64,000 bases of DNA from Methylovirgula sp. 4M-Z18 (GCF_037890675.1 NZ_CP149574.1:2704874-2768873); one strand, 5' to 3'; positions 8,778-18,539 are shown, counted from the stretch's first letter. A program made the numbers and translations. The notes: generated by a model not told the origin, from the letters alone.

Positions 8778-9862
8778 TGATCGGACGGCGTCTCGGGGTC
8801 TATATCGGCGACCGTTTTCTGCGCACGATTCTGTCGGTTTTCGGCGGAATTTTCAGCCTCATCTATCTTTTGGACTTCGTCGAGCTGCTGCGTCGCGCCG
8901 GCGACACGCCGCAAGCCACCGCGCCGTTCATGGCGTTTCTCTCACTGCTGCGCGTCCCGTCGGTGGCCGAACAAATTTTGCCCTTCGCCTTTTTGTTCGG
9001 CGCGATTTGGGCCTTCATCGCGCTGACCCGCAAGTTGGAGCTGATCGTCGCGCGCGCGTCCGGCGTGTCGGTTTGGCAATTTCTGATGCCGCCGCTCTTG
9101 ATCGCGCTGATTCTCGGGATCGTTTCGGTCACCCTCTACAATCCGTTGGCCGCGACGCTGAAGCAGCGCGCCGACCGAATCGAAACGCGGATTTTCGGCA
9201 ACACCGGCCTCGCCGACCACGATACGGCGCTCTGGGTGCGCCAAAAAAGTGTGGACGGCCAGGCGATCATTCGTGCCGAGCGGGCGAGCGACGGCGGCTC
9301 TGTTCTCGCACCCGTCAGCGTCTTCGTCTACGACGACCACAACTCCTTTCAGGAACGCGTCGACGCCGACCGCGCGACCTTGCAGTCCGGCTTCTGGACC
9401 TTGGACAAGGCCCGGATCCTCGCGCCCGGCGAGGAACCGCGAGCCGTCGACGCCTACGATCTTGCGTCCGATCTGACCCCGGAACAGGTCACGCAATCCT
9501 TTGTCGCGCCCGACACTGTGTCATTTTGGGACTTGCCCGAGCTTGCCCGCCGAATGGAAATTGCAGGATTGGACGCGACAGGGTATCTTATGCGTTATCA
9601 AGTGCTTCTTGCGACGCCTTTACTTTTTGCTGCAATGGTTCTTATCGCTGCATCCTTTTCTTTAAGATTTTTTAGAATGGGTGGTGTAGCAAGAAGCGTG
9701 GCGAGTGGCGTTGGCGCTGGGTTTGTGCTTTATGTCGCTACGAAACTGGTAGGTGATCTCGGCACGGCGGGCTTCATGTCTCCCATCGCGGCGGCATGGT
9801 CGCCCGCAATTGTGGGCGTGATGCTGGGGTCTCTGTATTTGTTGCACCTGGAGGACGGGTGA
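8774..9862 (+). CDS. lptG: LPS export ABC transporter permease LptG
   Basis: The protein has 362 residues and the same fold as LptF: membrane segments near residues 18-35, 60-80 and 95-120, a periplasmic domain, then C-terminal membrane segments. Start choice is ambiguous between GTG at 8774 and ATG at 8777; both are in frame and share an AGGAGG site at 8761-8766. It ends directly against lptD. The 3' part (about 9577-9745) is unusually AT-rich, with several AGA and TTA codons that are rare elsewhere here, although the protein sequence stays that of the family. Confidence 0.95.
   Translation: MMIGRRLGVYIGDRFLRTILSVFGGIFSLIYLLDFVELLRRAGDTPQATAPFMAFLSLLRVPSVAEQILPFAFLFGAIWAFIALTRKLELIVARASGVSVWQFLMPPLLIALILGIVSVTLYNPLAATLKQRADRIETRIFGNTGLADHDTALWVRQKSVDGQAIIRAERASDGGSVLAPVSVFVYDDHNSFQERVDADRATLQSGFWTLDKARILAPGEEPRAVDAYDLASDLTPEQVTQSFVAPDTVSFWDLPELARRMEIAGLDATGYLMRYQVLLATPLLFAAMVLIAASFSLRFFRMGGVARSVASGVGAGFVLYVATKLVGDLGTAGFMSPIAAAWSPAIVGVMLGSLYLLHLEDG
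9561..9589 (+). promoter_or_regulatory. candidate internal sigma70-like promoter for lptD
   Basis: TTGCAG (9561-9566) and TATCTT (9584-9589) are separated by exactly 17 bases at the border of an AT-rich patch inside lptG, about 270 bases before lptD. Both hexamers match the vegetative consensus at four of six positions. This is a weak prediction from sequence alone. Confidence 0.25.
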
Positions 9863-12490
9863 ATGGGGTTGCGTAAGAATGCCCCGGCTTTGCGGAATCT
9901 GCTGGCGCCCACGGTCCAGCGGAGGCTGTTGCTTGCCGGTTTCACTGCCGCGGCAATGTTGCTCGCGCCGGCACTGACGCCGGCGAACGCTCAGACTCTA
10001 TCCGACGAAGTATCGCAAAGGGCCACCCCGCAGAAAGACGGTAAACAGGACCGTCTTGCGCTCGAAGCGAACGAACTCGACTACGACAAGGATACTGGCA
10101 AAGTCACCGCTATCGGCAATGTCCGCCTGTATTATCAAGGCCGCACGCTCGAAGCCGATAAGGTGATTTACGACCGCAACACCAAGCGCGTCTACGCCGA
10201 AGGCAATGCCAAGATGACGGAAGCCGACGGCACCGTCTCTTACGGCGATCACTTCGATCTCACGGACAATTTCAGGGACGGGTTCATTGAGTCGCTGCGC
10301 TCGATCACCTCGGACAAAACCCGTATGTCCGCGCCGCATGCCGAGCGCACCGACGGCGAGACGACGGTGTTCGATCACGCGACCTACACGGCTTGCGAGC
10401 CCTGCGCCGAGCATCCCGAACGGCCGCCGCTGTGGCAGGTGCGCGCGGTTCGCATCACGCACAAAAACGAAGAGCAGATGGTCTATTACGAGAACGCGAC
10501 CGTCGATCTGCTCGGCGTACCGGTCGTATGGATGCCTTTTCTATCGGCCCCCGACTCGACCGTCTCCAAGAAATCCGGCTTTCTGGCGCCGCACTATTAC
10601 TATTCGACCCCGCTCGGCGTCGGCGTCGGCATTCCTTACTTCTGGAACCTCGCGCCGAATTACGATCTGACCCTCACGGGTTCCGTGCTCTCGAAACAGG
10701 GCTTCCTGGGCGAAGTCGAGTGGCGGCACCGCCTGTCGAATGGCTCCTACACGGTGCGCGTTTCGGGCATCAAGCAAGCCGAGCCAAGCGCTTTTGCCTC
10801 CGCCGATGCGCCCGCGAACGGCGCGCCAGTGACAAACCGCGACTATCGCGGCTCGCTCGAGACGACCGGCCTCTTCTACATATCGGACAAGTGGAAGTAT
10901 GGTTGGGACGCGACCCTACTCTCCGACCGGTACTATATCCAAGACTACAAGCTTAACAGCGAGAGCATCGCACACGATTACTTCAAGGAATCGGTGTCGA
11001 CCGCCTATCTCACGGGCCAGGGCGATCGCGGTTATCTCGACCTGCGTGCCTATTCCATCATCGGCCTGACCTCCAGCGACATTCAAAAACAACAACCGAC
11101 CGTCGGCCCCCTGCTCGACTACAACAAGTCGATCGATGTGACGAAAGAACGATTTGGCGACACGCTTGGTGCGATCGGCGGCCAAATCACCGCCGACATG
11201 AACGCGGTCAATATCAACCGCACGCTCGCATCCTATCAAACGACGCTCACGCCCTATCAGAGCTATTCGGTCTGCCAGCAATACAAGGTCGGATCCTGTT
11301 TGCTGAATGGGGTCGGCGGCAATTATTCGCGCGTGTCCGGTTCGCTGGAGTGGAAGGAAAAATATACCGACTCGCTCGGCGAGGTCTGGACGCCCTTCGT
11401 GTTTGGCCGCGTTGACGGCATTTCGACGGAGCTGAATACGAACAGCAGCTTCCAAGCCTTCAACAGCTCCGGCCAGCCGATCTCAAACTCCTATCAGCTT
11501 TCGGGCAATTATTTCTCGGCGGCGAATACGTCGGAAGCGCGCGCCATGGGCGGCGTCGGGCTGGAATATCGCTATCCGTGGATTTCCAAGAGCGATTGGG
11601 GCACACAGACGATCGAACCGATCGGCCAGATCATCGTGCGCCCGAACTCGCCGTCGTTGCGCAACATTCCGAACGAGGACGCGCAAAGCCTCACCTTCGA
11701 CGACACGAACCTATTCGATTACAATAAATTCTCCGGCTATGACCGGATCGAAGGCGGCATACGCGCCAATGTTGGTGCGCAATACACCGCGACCTTCGGC
11801 AAAGGCGGCTATCTGAACGCCTTGTTCGGTCAGTCCTATCAGGTGGCCGGCAAGAATTCCTACGATCAAGCCGATGTCTACAATACCGGCCTCGATTCCG
11901 GCCTGAACGGCTCCCGGTCCGACTACGTGTCGCGCCTGGCATTTTCGCCGCCGACCTTCTACAATATTTCGACATCCTTCATCGGCCGCGTCCGTTGGGA
12001 CAAGGATACGTTCGCCCCCAATGCGCTCGATGCGTCTTGGTCCATCAATTACAAGGCGCTGAGCTTCTCGACGCAATATGCCCGCTATGGCGCGCAGCCG
12101 GATCTCGGTTACCCGTTCCGACGCGAGGGCTGGGCGCTCAACAGCCGCTACAATCTCACCGATCATTATTACGTGTCGGGCGGCGTGATGTTCGACCTTG
12201 GTCGCCACCTTTACAACAACACGGTCAATCCTTCGACCAATCTGCTCTATCCGAATTACCCGCTTTTCACAGTCGGCGATTTCAATGCCATGGTCGGCTA
12301 TCAGGATGATTGCACGACGTTCAGCCTCCAATACATCAACGCTCTCTCCGATCCGGGCTCGGGCACCAAGACGCACAATCAGGTCTTCTTGGTGAATCTG
12401 GAATTGCGGACCTTGGGCGACGTCAAGTTCAAGCAATCCATCGGGTCGGATACGAACGAGACATTGGATGGCATTGCGTCGGCCCATTAA
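9863..12490 (+). CDS. lptD: LPS-assembly outer membrane protein LptD
   Basis: The protein has 875 residues. A signal peptide ends at ANA (residue 43), an LptA-like beta-jellyroll (OstA) domain spans about 62-200, and a large C-terminal beta-barrel continues to the end. LptD with the lipoprotein LptE inserts LPS into the outer leaflet of the outer membrane. Cysteines are at 178 and 181 (CEPC) and at 471, 479 and 817; LptD maturation in other bacteria depends on disulfides between the N-terminal domain and the barrel. Its ATG follows the lptG stop immediately, with a GGAGG site upstream. The usual downstream surA and pdxA are missing here. Confidence 0.96.
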   Translation: MGLRKNAPALRNLLAPTVQRRLLLAGFTAAAMLLAPALTPANAQTLSDEVSQRATPQKDGKQDRLALEANELDYDKDTGKVTAIGNVRLYYQGRTLEADKVIYDRNTKRVYAEGNAKMTEADGTVSYGDHFDLTDNFRDGFIESLRSITSDKTRMSAPHAERTDGETTVFDHATYTACEPCAEHPERPPLWQVRAVRITHKNEEQMVYYENATVDLLGVPVVWMPFLSAPDSTVSKKSGFLAPHYYYSTPLGVGVGIPYFWNLAPNYDLTLTGSVLSKQGFLGEVEWRHRLSNGSYTVRVSGIKQAEPSAFASADAPANGAPVTNRDYRGSLETTGLFYISDKWKYGWDATLLSDRYYIQDYKLNSESIAHDYFKESVSTAYLTGQGDRGYLDLRAYSIIGLTSSDIQKQQPTVGPLLDYNKSIDVTKERFGDTLGAIGGQITADMNAVNINRTLASYQTTLTPYQSYSVCQQYKVGSCLLNGVGGNYSRVSGSLEWKEKYTDSLGEVWTPFVFGRVDGISTELNTNSSFQAFNSSGQPISNSYQLSGNYFSAANTSEARAMGGVGLEYRYPWISKSDWGTQTIEPIGQIIVRPNSPSLRNIPNEDAQSLTFDDTNLFDYNKFSGYDRIEGGIRANVGAQYTATFGKGGYLNALFGQSYQVAGKNSYDQADVYNTGLDSGLNGSRSDYVSRLAFSPPTFYNISTSFIGRVRWDKDTFAPNALDASWSINYKALSFSTQYARYGAQPDLGYPFRREGWALNSRYNLTDHYYVSGGVMFDLGRHLYNNTVNPSTNLLYPNYPLFTVGDFNAMVGYQDDCTTFSLQYINALSDPGSGTKTHNQVFLVNLELRTLGDVKFKQSIGSDTNETLDGIASAH

Positions 12491-12610
12491 TCCCATGATT
12501 GGCCGAGCGAGTTCGGGGAGCGGTTCACCGGCTTTCTCCGGTCGAAGCGAGGCGCAAAAAGTCGCGAGTGCCTCTTTGTGCCGACGTTCCTCCTACCTCG
12601 CCGTTGCGCG

Positions 12611-13465
12611 ATGATCGACACGCTGCCGCCGCTTCGCGAGGTCGTGCGGGCGCATGGGCTGGAGCCGAAAAAGTCGCTGGGGCAAAACTTCCTGTTCGAT
12701 CTCAACTTGACGTCCCGCATCGCGCGCGCCGCGGGGCCGCTCGACGATGTGACGGTGGTCGAAATCGGCCCAGGACCGGGAGGCCTCACGCGCGCCTTGC
12801 TGGCGGCGGGCGCGCGTGAAGTCATCGCAGTCGAGCGCGACGAGCGCTGCCTTGCGGCGCTTAGCGAAATTGCGGCTCACTATCCCGATCGGTTGGAGAT
12901 TGTCGCCGGCGACGCGCTCGCAACGGATCTCGCGCAACTGGTCGCCGGCGTTGCGGGCCGCAAACAAATCTGCGCCAACCTCCCCTACAATATCGGCACC
13001 GCTCTGCTGGTCCAGTGGCTGGAAAGTCCGGTTTGGCCGCCTTGGTACGACAAGCTGACCCTGATGTTTCAGCGCGAGGTTGCGGAACGTATCGTCGCGA
13101 CGCCCGAACAGCGCGTCGATTACGGGCGCCTCGGCGTGCTGTGCGGCTGTCTCACCAAGGCGCGGATTCTTTTCGACGTTCCGCCGAGCGCGTTCACGCC
13201 GCCGCCGAAGGTCGTGTCATCAGTCGTCGAACTCCTGCCCCGCACCGATCCTTTGCCGTGCAGAATCGAGATTCTCTCGGCCGTCACGCAAGCCGCCTTC
13301 CATCAGCGCCGCAAGATGTTGCGCCAATCCCTGAAAGGATTGGGCGTTGAGGCGCTCGAACTTCTCAACGCCGCAGGGATCGACGGAACGAAACGCGCGG
13401 AAGAAGTGGATGTCGCAGGCTTCGTGCGCCTCGCGCAGCAGTTGGTCATTCTGCGAAGCCGGTGA
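12611..13465 (+). CDS. rsmA: 16S rRNA (adenine1518-N6/adenine1519-N6)-dimethyltransferase
   Basis: The protein has 284 residues of the KsgA/RsmA family, which dimethylates two adjacent adenines in helix 45 of 16S rRNA during 30S maturation. Visible motifs are KSLGQNFL (21-28), the SAM-binding loop [10 protein letters not shown] (51-60) and the catalytic NLPY (123-126). The start at 12611 fits the usual alphaproteobacterial N-terminus; an in-frame GTG at 12578 would add 11 residues without support. Neither start has a clear ribosome binding site. Its stop lies one base from the stop of gmk, so the two genes converge with no room for a terminator. Confidence 0.95.
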   Translation: MIDTLPPLREVVRAHGLEPKKSLGQNFLFDLNLTSRIARAAGPLDDVTVVEIGPGPGGLTRALLAAGAREVIAVERDERCLAALSEIAAHYPDRLEIVAGDALATDLAQLVAGVAGRKQICANLPYNIGTALLVQWLESPVWPPWYDKLTLMFQREVAERIVATPEQRVDYGRLGVLCGCLTKARILFDVPPSAFTPPPKVVSSVVELLPRTDPLPCRIEILSAVTQAAFHQRRKMLRQSLKGLGVEALELLNAAGIDGTKRAEEVDVAGFVRLAQQLVILRSR

Positions 13466-13466
13466 G

Positions 13467-14123
13467 CTACTCTTCGCTCAACAGACCTTGCACGAATTGT
13501 TTCACGCCGTTTTCCTGCCGATTCCGCCTCAAGCGCTCAGCTTTCAAAATGGTCAGCACGTCGCCCAAGGTGCGCTGCAGGTCGTCGTTGACGAGCACAT
13601 AATCGTAGGAGGTCCAGCGCTGGATTTCGTTGCGGGCGTTGGTGAGCCGCTTCGCGATCGTCTCGGGCGCATCCTCCGCCCGGCGAATGAGACGGGCCTT
13701 CAGCTCGCGCATCGACGGCGGCAGGATGAACACGGTCACCACATCGTCTGGCGCCTTCTCGCGCACCTGCTGCGTGCCTTGATAATCGATATCGAACAGA
13801 ACATCCCGGCCCTCTTGCAGCACGGCCTCCACGGGGCCGCGCGGCGAGCCGTAGCAATTGCCGTGCACCTCGGCCCATTCCAGCAAATCGCCGGCATCGC
13901 GGCGTCGGTCGAACTCGGGACGCGAAATGAAATGATAATGGATGCCGTCGATTTCCGACGACCGGCGCGCCCGCGTCGTGACGGAAACCGACAAGGTCAG
14001 ATCGATCAACTTGTCCTGCAACAGCATCCGCGTCAGCGTCGTCTTGCCGGCGCCGGAGGGCGAGGACAGGATCAGCATCAGACCGCGGCGGCGAATGTGA
14101 TTGGCGTTGCTGGAAAATGGCAT
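13467..14123 (-). CDS. gmk: guanylate kinase
   Basis: The protein has 218 residues. It phosphorylates GMP to GDP with ATP. The P-loop is at 22-29 (PSGAGKTT), and the GMP-binding segment with TRARR and a Tyr-rich stretch follows at about 50-75. It is about 15 residues longer at the N-terminus than many homologues; an internal Met at residue 16, just before the LILSSPSG strand, is an alternative start. It follows yicC with 4 bases between stop and start, the conserved arrangement in proteobacteria. Confidence 0.95.
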   Translation of the reverse strand: MPFSSNANHIRRRGLMLILSSPSGAGKTTLTRMLLQDKLIDLTLSVSVTTRARRSSEIDGIHYHFISRPEFDRRRDAGDLLEWAEVHGNCYGSPRGPVEAVLQEGRDVLFDIDYQGTQQVREKAPDDVVTVFILPPSMRELKARLIRRAEDAPETIAKRLTNARNEIQRWTSYDYVLVNDDLQRTLGDVLTILKAERLRRNRQENGVKQFVQGLLSEE

Positions 14124-14127
14124 GAAA

Positions 14128-15042
14128 TCACTCGATATTCTGGATCTGCTCGCGGAATTGTTCGATCTCGGCCTTCAGGTCAAGCCCTATCGCGGTCAGA
14201 CTGACATCATTCGCCTTAGAACAAAGCGTATTGGCCTCGCGGCCGAATTCTTGCGCTAGAAAATCGAGGCGGCGGCCGATCGGGCCGCCCGCGATCAGCA
14301 AATCGCGTGATGCCTGAACGTGGGTCTTCAGGCGGTCCAATTCCTCGCGAATATCCGCCTTCGCCGCAAGCAGCATGGCTTCCTGGTGCAGCCGGTTGAC
14401 GTCGAGAGCGGAATTGGTGTCGATCAGGGCCGCGACTGAGGCCACAAGACGCGCCTTGACGGCCTCGGGCGCGCGGGCCGGCGCATGTTCGGCCTTGTTG
14501 GTGAGCAGCGCGATCCGGTCGAGGCGATGCTGCAAAATCTGGCTGAGCGCCTCGCCTTCGCGGCGACGCATCTGCGCAAGATCGCCGGCGGCGCGGTCGA
14601 GGCCGGCCAGAATCGCTTGGCTAACCTCAGTCTCGGCTTCCGCCGGCGCATCCTCATTCATCTCGACCACGCCGCGGATCGCGAGAAGCCCATCGAGCGA
14701 GGGTCCTTCAAGGCCGCGCTGGAGCGCGATCGGGTGCAGAATCTCAATGAGCTTGGCGAGAACATCGGTGTTTACCCGGACCGTCGGACTCGGCGCTTCG
14801 CGTTGCGCGCTTAGCGTCGCGTAACAGGAACCGCGCGCGACGCTTTTGGCCAGCCGCGCCCGCACGTCGCCGTCGATCGCATCGAAACCGGTTGGCATCC
14901 GCAGGCGTAGATCGAGGCCCTTGGCATTCACGGTCTTGAGCTCCCAAGCCCAAGTCCAATTGCCGACATGGCCTGAGATTCGCGCGAATCCGGTCATACT
15001 CGCCACAAGCCCTTCAGGATTCGATATGGACGCCATCAGCAT
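14128..15042 (-). CDS. yicC: YicC family endoribonuclease-like protein
   Basis: The protein has 304 residues. The family signature SMTGFAR appears near the N-terminus (residues 15-21), and the C-terminal DUF1732 region is rich in Glu and Asp. YicC homologues have been described as stress-related ribonucleases acting on RNA. The neighbour gmk is the standard partner. The start is uncertain, because no good ribosome binding site precedes ATG 15042 and Met16 of this reading is the usual family start. Confidence 0.88.
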   Translation of the reverse strand: MLMASISNPEGLVASMTGFARISGHVGNWTWAWELKTVNAKGLDLRLRMPTGFDAIDGDVRARLAKSVARGSCYATLSAQREAPSPTVRVNTDVLAKLIEILHPIALQRGLEGPSLDGLLAIRGVVEMNEDAPAEAETEVSQAILAGLDRAAGDLAQMRRREGEALSQILQHRLDRIALLTNKAEHAPARAPEAVKARLVASVAALIDTNSALDVNRLHQEAMLLAAKADIREELDRLKTHVQASRDLLIAGGPIGRRLDFLAQEFGREANTLCSKANDVSLTAIGLDLKAEIEQFREQIQNIE

Positions 15043-15084
15043 TCGTCGGAAAAGAGTTCGGATTGGACCCGGTGCGCCGCAAGA

Positions 15085-16884
15085 TCAGTGCAGCGGCGGC
15101 ACGGTTTTCGCGGTGGTGAGATCGTAGCCCTTGTTCAGCAGCGGATCGAGGGGCGTTCCTTCGGAAACATCTGTGACCTTGTATTTGCTGCTACCGAATT
15201 GAGCCGCTTGCGCCGTACCGGCCGGCTGCGCTGACCGCTGCGGATTGAGCTGCAGCACATTTTGCGGCGGCGGAGTTGTGAGACCATATTGCGCGGCGCG
15301 CGCGCGAATCTCGGCAAGCCGTTCCGGCGATATCGGGAAAGGCGGCGGCGGATCGGCGGTCTGCGCAGCCAGCGCCGGCTGCGGTTTGGCGGCATCCGCG
15401 TCTTCGTCCTGGTCGGTCGCGCCTCGAATGTTCAAATTCAAATCTTCGATCCGGGGGCCGATGGAAAAATTCTGCGGCGGCGCAGCCGACTTGGTGCTTT
15501 TCCCTTTCTGCGCGGACGGCGGCACAGTTGCCTGCGCCGTCATGGGCAGCGCCGCGACCGGCGCTGCATGGGCGATCGCTGCCTGGGCATCGTTCTGCGC
15601 GACCGGATCGGCGCGCTGCGCGGCATAGGCGGTAACATTGCCATTCGGCGCGGTCAGGTCGTGCTCAAGCTCGGTGCGCTGCCCCGGCACCGGCGGTGTC
15701 ATAAACTTGTCGGCATCGGGCAGCGCGCGGTCCTTCACGTCCTTCTCGATCTGTCGCCAGTGCTGCACGTTCTTCACGTGCTGGTCGAGCGTCTCGGCAA
15801 AGACATGTCCGCCGGTTCCGTCCGCGACAAAATAGAGGTCCTTGCTCCTGGACGGATTCGCGACCGCCTCCATCGCCGCCTTGCCGGGGTTGCAAATGGG
15901 GCCTGGCGGCAAACCGTCGATCGCATAGGTGTTGTAAGCGGTCGGCTGGTCGATTTCGGCCCGCGTGATACCGCGGCCGAGCGATCCCTTGCCGCCGACG
16001 ATGCCGTACACGATCGTTGGGTCGGATTGCAGGCGCATGCGCTTGTCGAGGCGGTTGAGGAAGACGCTCGCCACATGCGGGCGCTCGTCCGCCTTGCCCG
16101 TCTCCTTTTCGACGATCGAGGCCAAAGTCACCATCTCATATGGCGTTTTCAGGATCGGCAGATTGGGATCGTGTTTCGCCCAGATCTGCACCGTGGCCTT
16201 CTTCTCCGCCTCCTGCATCTGACGCAAAATTTCGCCGCGCTGGGTGCCGCGCACGAAACTATAGGTTTCCGGCAACAGGCTGCCTTCCTTCGGCACATCC
16301 TTGACGTCGCCCTCGAGTTCCGTATCGTCCTTCAGGCGCTGGACGATCTGCTCGCTGGTCAGGCCTTCCGGAATGGTGATCTTATGCGCGACCTGCTTGC
16401 CGGCCACCAGAATGTCCATGACCTCGCGCATGCTGACATTGGCTTTGAACAAATACTCACCGGCCCGGACTTTACTACGATTGCCCTCCATCGTCAGCAG
16501 GGCATTCAGCATGAGCGTATTGTCAGTCACGCCCTCAGTTTCGAGCTGGTCCAGAATGTCAGGGAAATCGGTGTGTGGCGGAATGAAAACGATCTTGTCC
16601 GCCGGCAAGGGGCCCGGCTCGCGGGCAATTTTATTGGCGAATCCGTAGCCTAGCACCAGGGCGACGATAGCGATCAAGACGAAGGTCAGACCGCCGCTAA
16701 GGGCCGACAGCATCGGCCAGCGCCGCGCCCGTAACGGCGGGCCCGGCGGCGGCGGCGCCGACTGCGGCTGCAGCGCTTCACTCGGACTCTTCGGCGCCTC
16801 GCGGCGACCGAAGAAACGCGGACCCGATTTTGCCGCCGATGGCTCGCCGGACTCTTGCGATTCGTTAGGGGTCGGATCGACCAT
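15085..16884 (-). CDS. mltG: endolytic transglycosylase MltG with long C-terminal extension
   Basis: The protein has 599 residues. A short Pro-rich cytoplasmic segment precedes one membrane helix (about 58-82), then a LysM-like subdomain and the YceG catalytic domain with the VEKETG motif at 258-263 holding the catalytic Glu. MltG cuts nascent glycan strands and is thought to set their length. ATG 16884 is preferred over an upstream in-frame TTG at 16908. About 200 residues of Ala/Pro/Gln-rich, low-complexity sequence follow the catalytic domain, well beyond the roughly 340 residues of E. coli MltG. It lies in the conserved fabF-mltG-yicC-gmk run. Confidence 0.93.
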   Translation of the reverse strand: MVDPTPNESQESGEPSAAKSGPRFFGRREAPKSPSEALQPQSAPPPPGPPLRARRWPMLSALSGGLTFVLIAIVALVLGYGFANKIAREPGPLPADKIVFIPPHTDFPDILDQLETEGVTDNTLMLNALLTMEGNRSKVRAGEYLFKANVSMREVMDILVAGKQVAHKITIPEGLTSEQIVQRLKDDTELEGDVKDVPKEGSLLPETYSFVRGTQRGEILRQMQEAEKKATVQIWAKHDPNLPILKTPYEMVTLASIVEKETGKADERPHVASVFLNRLDKRMRLQSDPTIVYGIVGGKGSLGRGITRAEIDQPTAYNTYAIDGLPPGPICNPGKAAMEAVANPSRSKDLYFVADGTGGHVFAETLDQHVKNVQHWRQIEKDVKDRALPDADKFMTPPVPGQRTELEHDLTAPNGNVTAYAAQRADPVAQNDAQAAIAHAAPVAALPMTAQATVPPSAQKGKSTKSAAPPQNFSIGPRIEDLNLNIRGATDQDEDADAAKPQPALAAQTADPPPPFPISPERLAEIRARAAQYGLTTPPPQNVLQLNPQRSAQPAGTAQAAQFGSSKYKVTDVSEGTPLDPLLNKGYDLTTAKTVPPLH

Positions 16885-17122
16885 GGAAAACACCGTCCAC
16901 CGTGGCAAAACAGCCAGAAACCAGAAAGTTGACGTTAACCCATCCTTACCCGCTGCGGAACACTTATTCCATCTCGGGCGCTGGCGCTACGTCTCGAGCG
17001 AAACAGCACGCGGTACTGCATCGCTCCCACTTATTTTCGCTGCGCTGGCATCGAGAGTAAAAGTCTAGCAACAACAGCCCATTAAGAGGCTTTCTTAGCA
17101 CCGGAGCTGAAATTAACCTTGA

Positions 17123-17144
17123 CTCTAAACCACCCCGTTTAGAG
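17123..17144 (-). terminator. hairpin over the fabF stop codon
   Basis: CTCTAAAC and GTTTAGAG pair perfectly over 8 bases around a CACCCC loop and include the fabF stop. No clear U-run follows on the minus strand, so it may act as an mRNA 3'-end stabiliser or a weak terminator rather than a strong one. Confidence 0.35.
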
Positions 17145-18398
17145 GCGACGGAAGATCAAGGACGCATTCGTGCCGCCGAAGCCGAAGGAATTGGAAAGAG
17201 CCACATCAATATGGCATTTCTTGGCCTTGTGCGGAACGAGGTCGATCTCGGTCGAGACCGACGGATTGTCCAGATTGAGCGTCGGTGGCACAATTTGGTC
17301 GCGCATTGCGAGCAGCGAGAAAATCGCTTCGACAGCGCCAGCCGCACCCAAAAGATGGCCGATCGCGGATTTCGTCGACGACATCTTCAGCTTGCCGGCA
17401 TGATCGCCGACCAGCCGTTGCACGGCGCCCAGTTCGATCTCGTCGCCGAGCGGCGTCGAAGTGCCGTGCGAATTGATATAATCGATATCGGACGGCGCCA
17501 GCCCGGCCCGCTTCAGGGCCATGCTCATGCACCGGAATGCGCCGTCGCCGTCCTCGGACGGGGCGGTGATGTGATAGGCATCGCCCGAGAGGCCATAGCC
17601 CACCCATTCGCCATAAATCTTGGCGCCGCGCGCCTTGGCATGCTCGTATTCCTCCAGCACGACGCAGCCGGCGCCTTCGCCCATCACGAACCCGTCGCGA
17701 TCCTTGTCATAGGGCCGCGACGCCTTTTTCGGCGAATCGTTGAAATTGGTCGACAGAGCGCGGCAGGCGGAAAAACCGGCGACGCCAAGCCGCTGGATCG
17801 GCGATTCCGCGCCGCCGGCGACCATCACGTCTGCATCACCCAGGGCGATGAGTCGCGCCGCATCGCCAATCGCGTGCGCACCGGTGGAACAGGCCGTCAC
17901 CACCGAATGGTTAGGACCTTTCAACCCGTGCGCGATCGACACGTAGCCGCTGGCGAGATTGATCAGGCGGCCGGGAATAAAGAACGGCGAAATGCGGCGC
18001 GGGCCTTTAGCCTGCATCAAGAGCGCCGCATCAGCGATACCACCGAGGCCGCCGATGCCCGAGCCGATCAGCACGCCCGACACGATCTGATCTTCATAGG
18101 TCTTGGGCTGCCAGCCAGCGTCTTCGAGCGCTTCCTTGGCGGCTGACATGGCGAAGGTGATGAACTCGTCGACCTTGCGCTGCTCTTTCGGCTCCATGGC
18201 AAGATCGGGATTGAACGTGCCGTCCGTCCCGTCGCCGCGTGGCACCTGGCACGCGATCTGGCATGGCAAATCGGAGACCTCGAAGCGGTCGATTCGCTGG
18301 GTTCCGCTTTCGCCGGCCAACAAGCGACGCCAGGTCGTCTCCAAGTTGCCGCCCAGCGGCGTCACCATTCCCATACCTGTGACGACGACTCTTCTCAT
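17139..18398 (-). CDS. fabF: beta-ketoacyl-ACP synthase II
   Basis: The protein has 419 residues. It condenses malonyl-ACP with acyl-ACP in fatty acid elongation. The catalytic triad of the KAS II family is visible: Cys170 in TACSTG, His311 in NSHGTSTPLGD and His348 in SAIGHLLGAAG. A GGCGGAG ribosome binding site lies 5 bases before the ATG. It follows acpP, with a 139-base gap that contains a terminator-like hairpin, so it probably receives less transcript than acpP. Confidence 0.97.
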   Translation of the reverse strand: MRRVVVTGMGMVTPLGGNLETTWRRLLAGESGTQRIDRFEVSDLPCQIACQVPRGDGTDGTFNPDLAMEPKEQRKVDEFITFAMSAAKEALEDAGWQPKTYEDQIVSGVLIGSGIGGLGGIADAALLMQAKGPRRISPFFIPGRLINLASGYVSIAHGLKGPNHSVVTACSTGAHAIGDAARLIALGDADVMVAGGAESPIQRLGVAGFSACRALSTNFNDSPKKASRPYDKDRDGFVMGEGAGCVVLEEYEHAKARGAKIYGEWVGYGLSGDAYHITAPSEDGDGAFRCMSMALKRAGLAPSDIDYINSHGTSTPLGDEIELGAVQRLVGDHAGKLKMSSTKSAIGHLLGAAGAVEAIFSLLAMRDQIVPPTLNLDNPSVSTEIDLVPHKAKKCHIDVALSNSFGFGGTNASLIFRRL

Positions 18399-18513
18399 CC
18401 CGACTCCGCCTTCGGTTCTTCTACGGACCCTACCCCAAATCGGGGCGCAGGCCGGCTTCCAAATTCAAACGCGATCAGGGCCGGTTTGCACCAGCCCTGA
18501 GAAATTCCATCAT

Positions 18514-18539
18514 AAAAAAGGAAACTCGAAGGCGAGCTT
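18514..18539 (-). terminator. terminator-like hairpin directly after acpP
   Basis: On the minus strand AAGCTCG and CGAGTTT pair (one G-U pair) around a CCTT loop, and CC then six T follow. The stem starts inside the acpP stop codon. It is a plausible partial Rho-independent terminator that lowers read-through into fabF. Confidence 0.6.
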
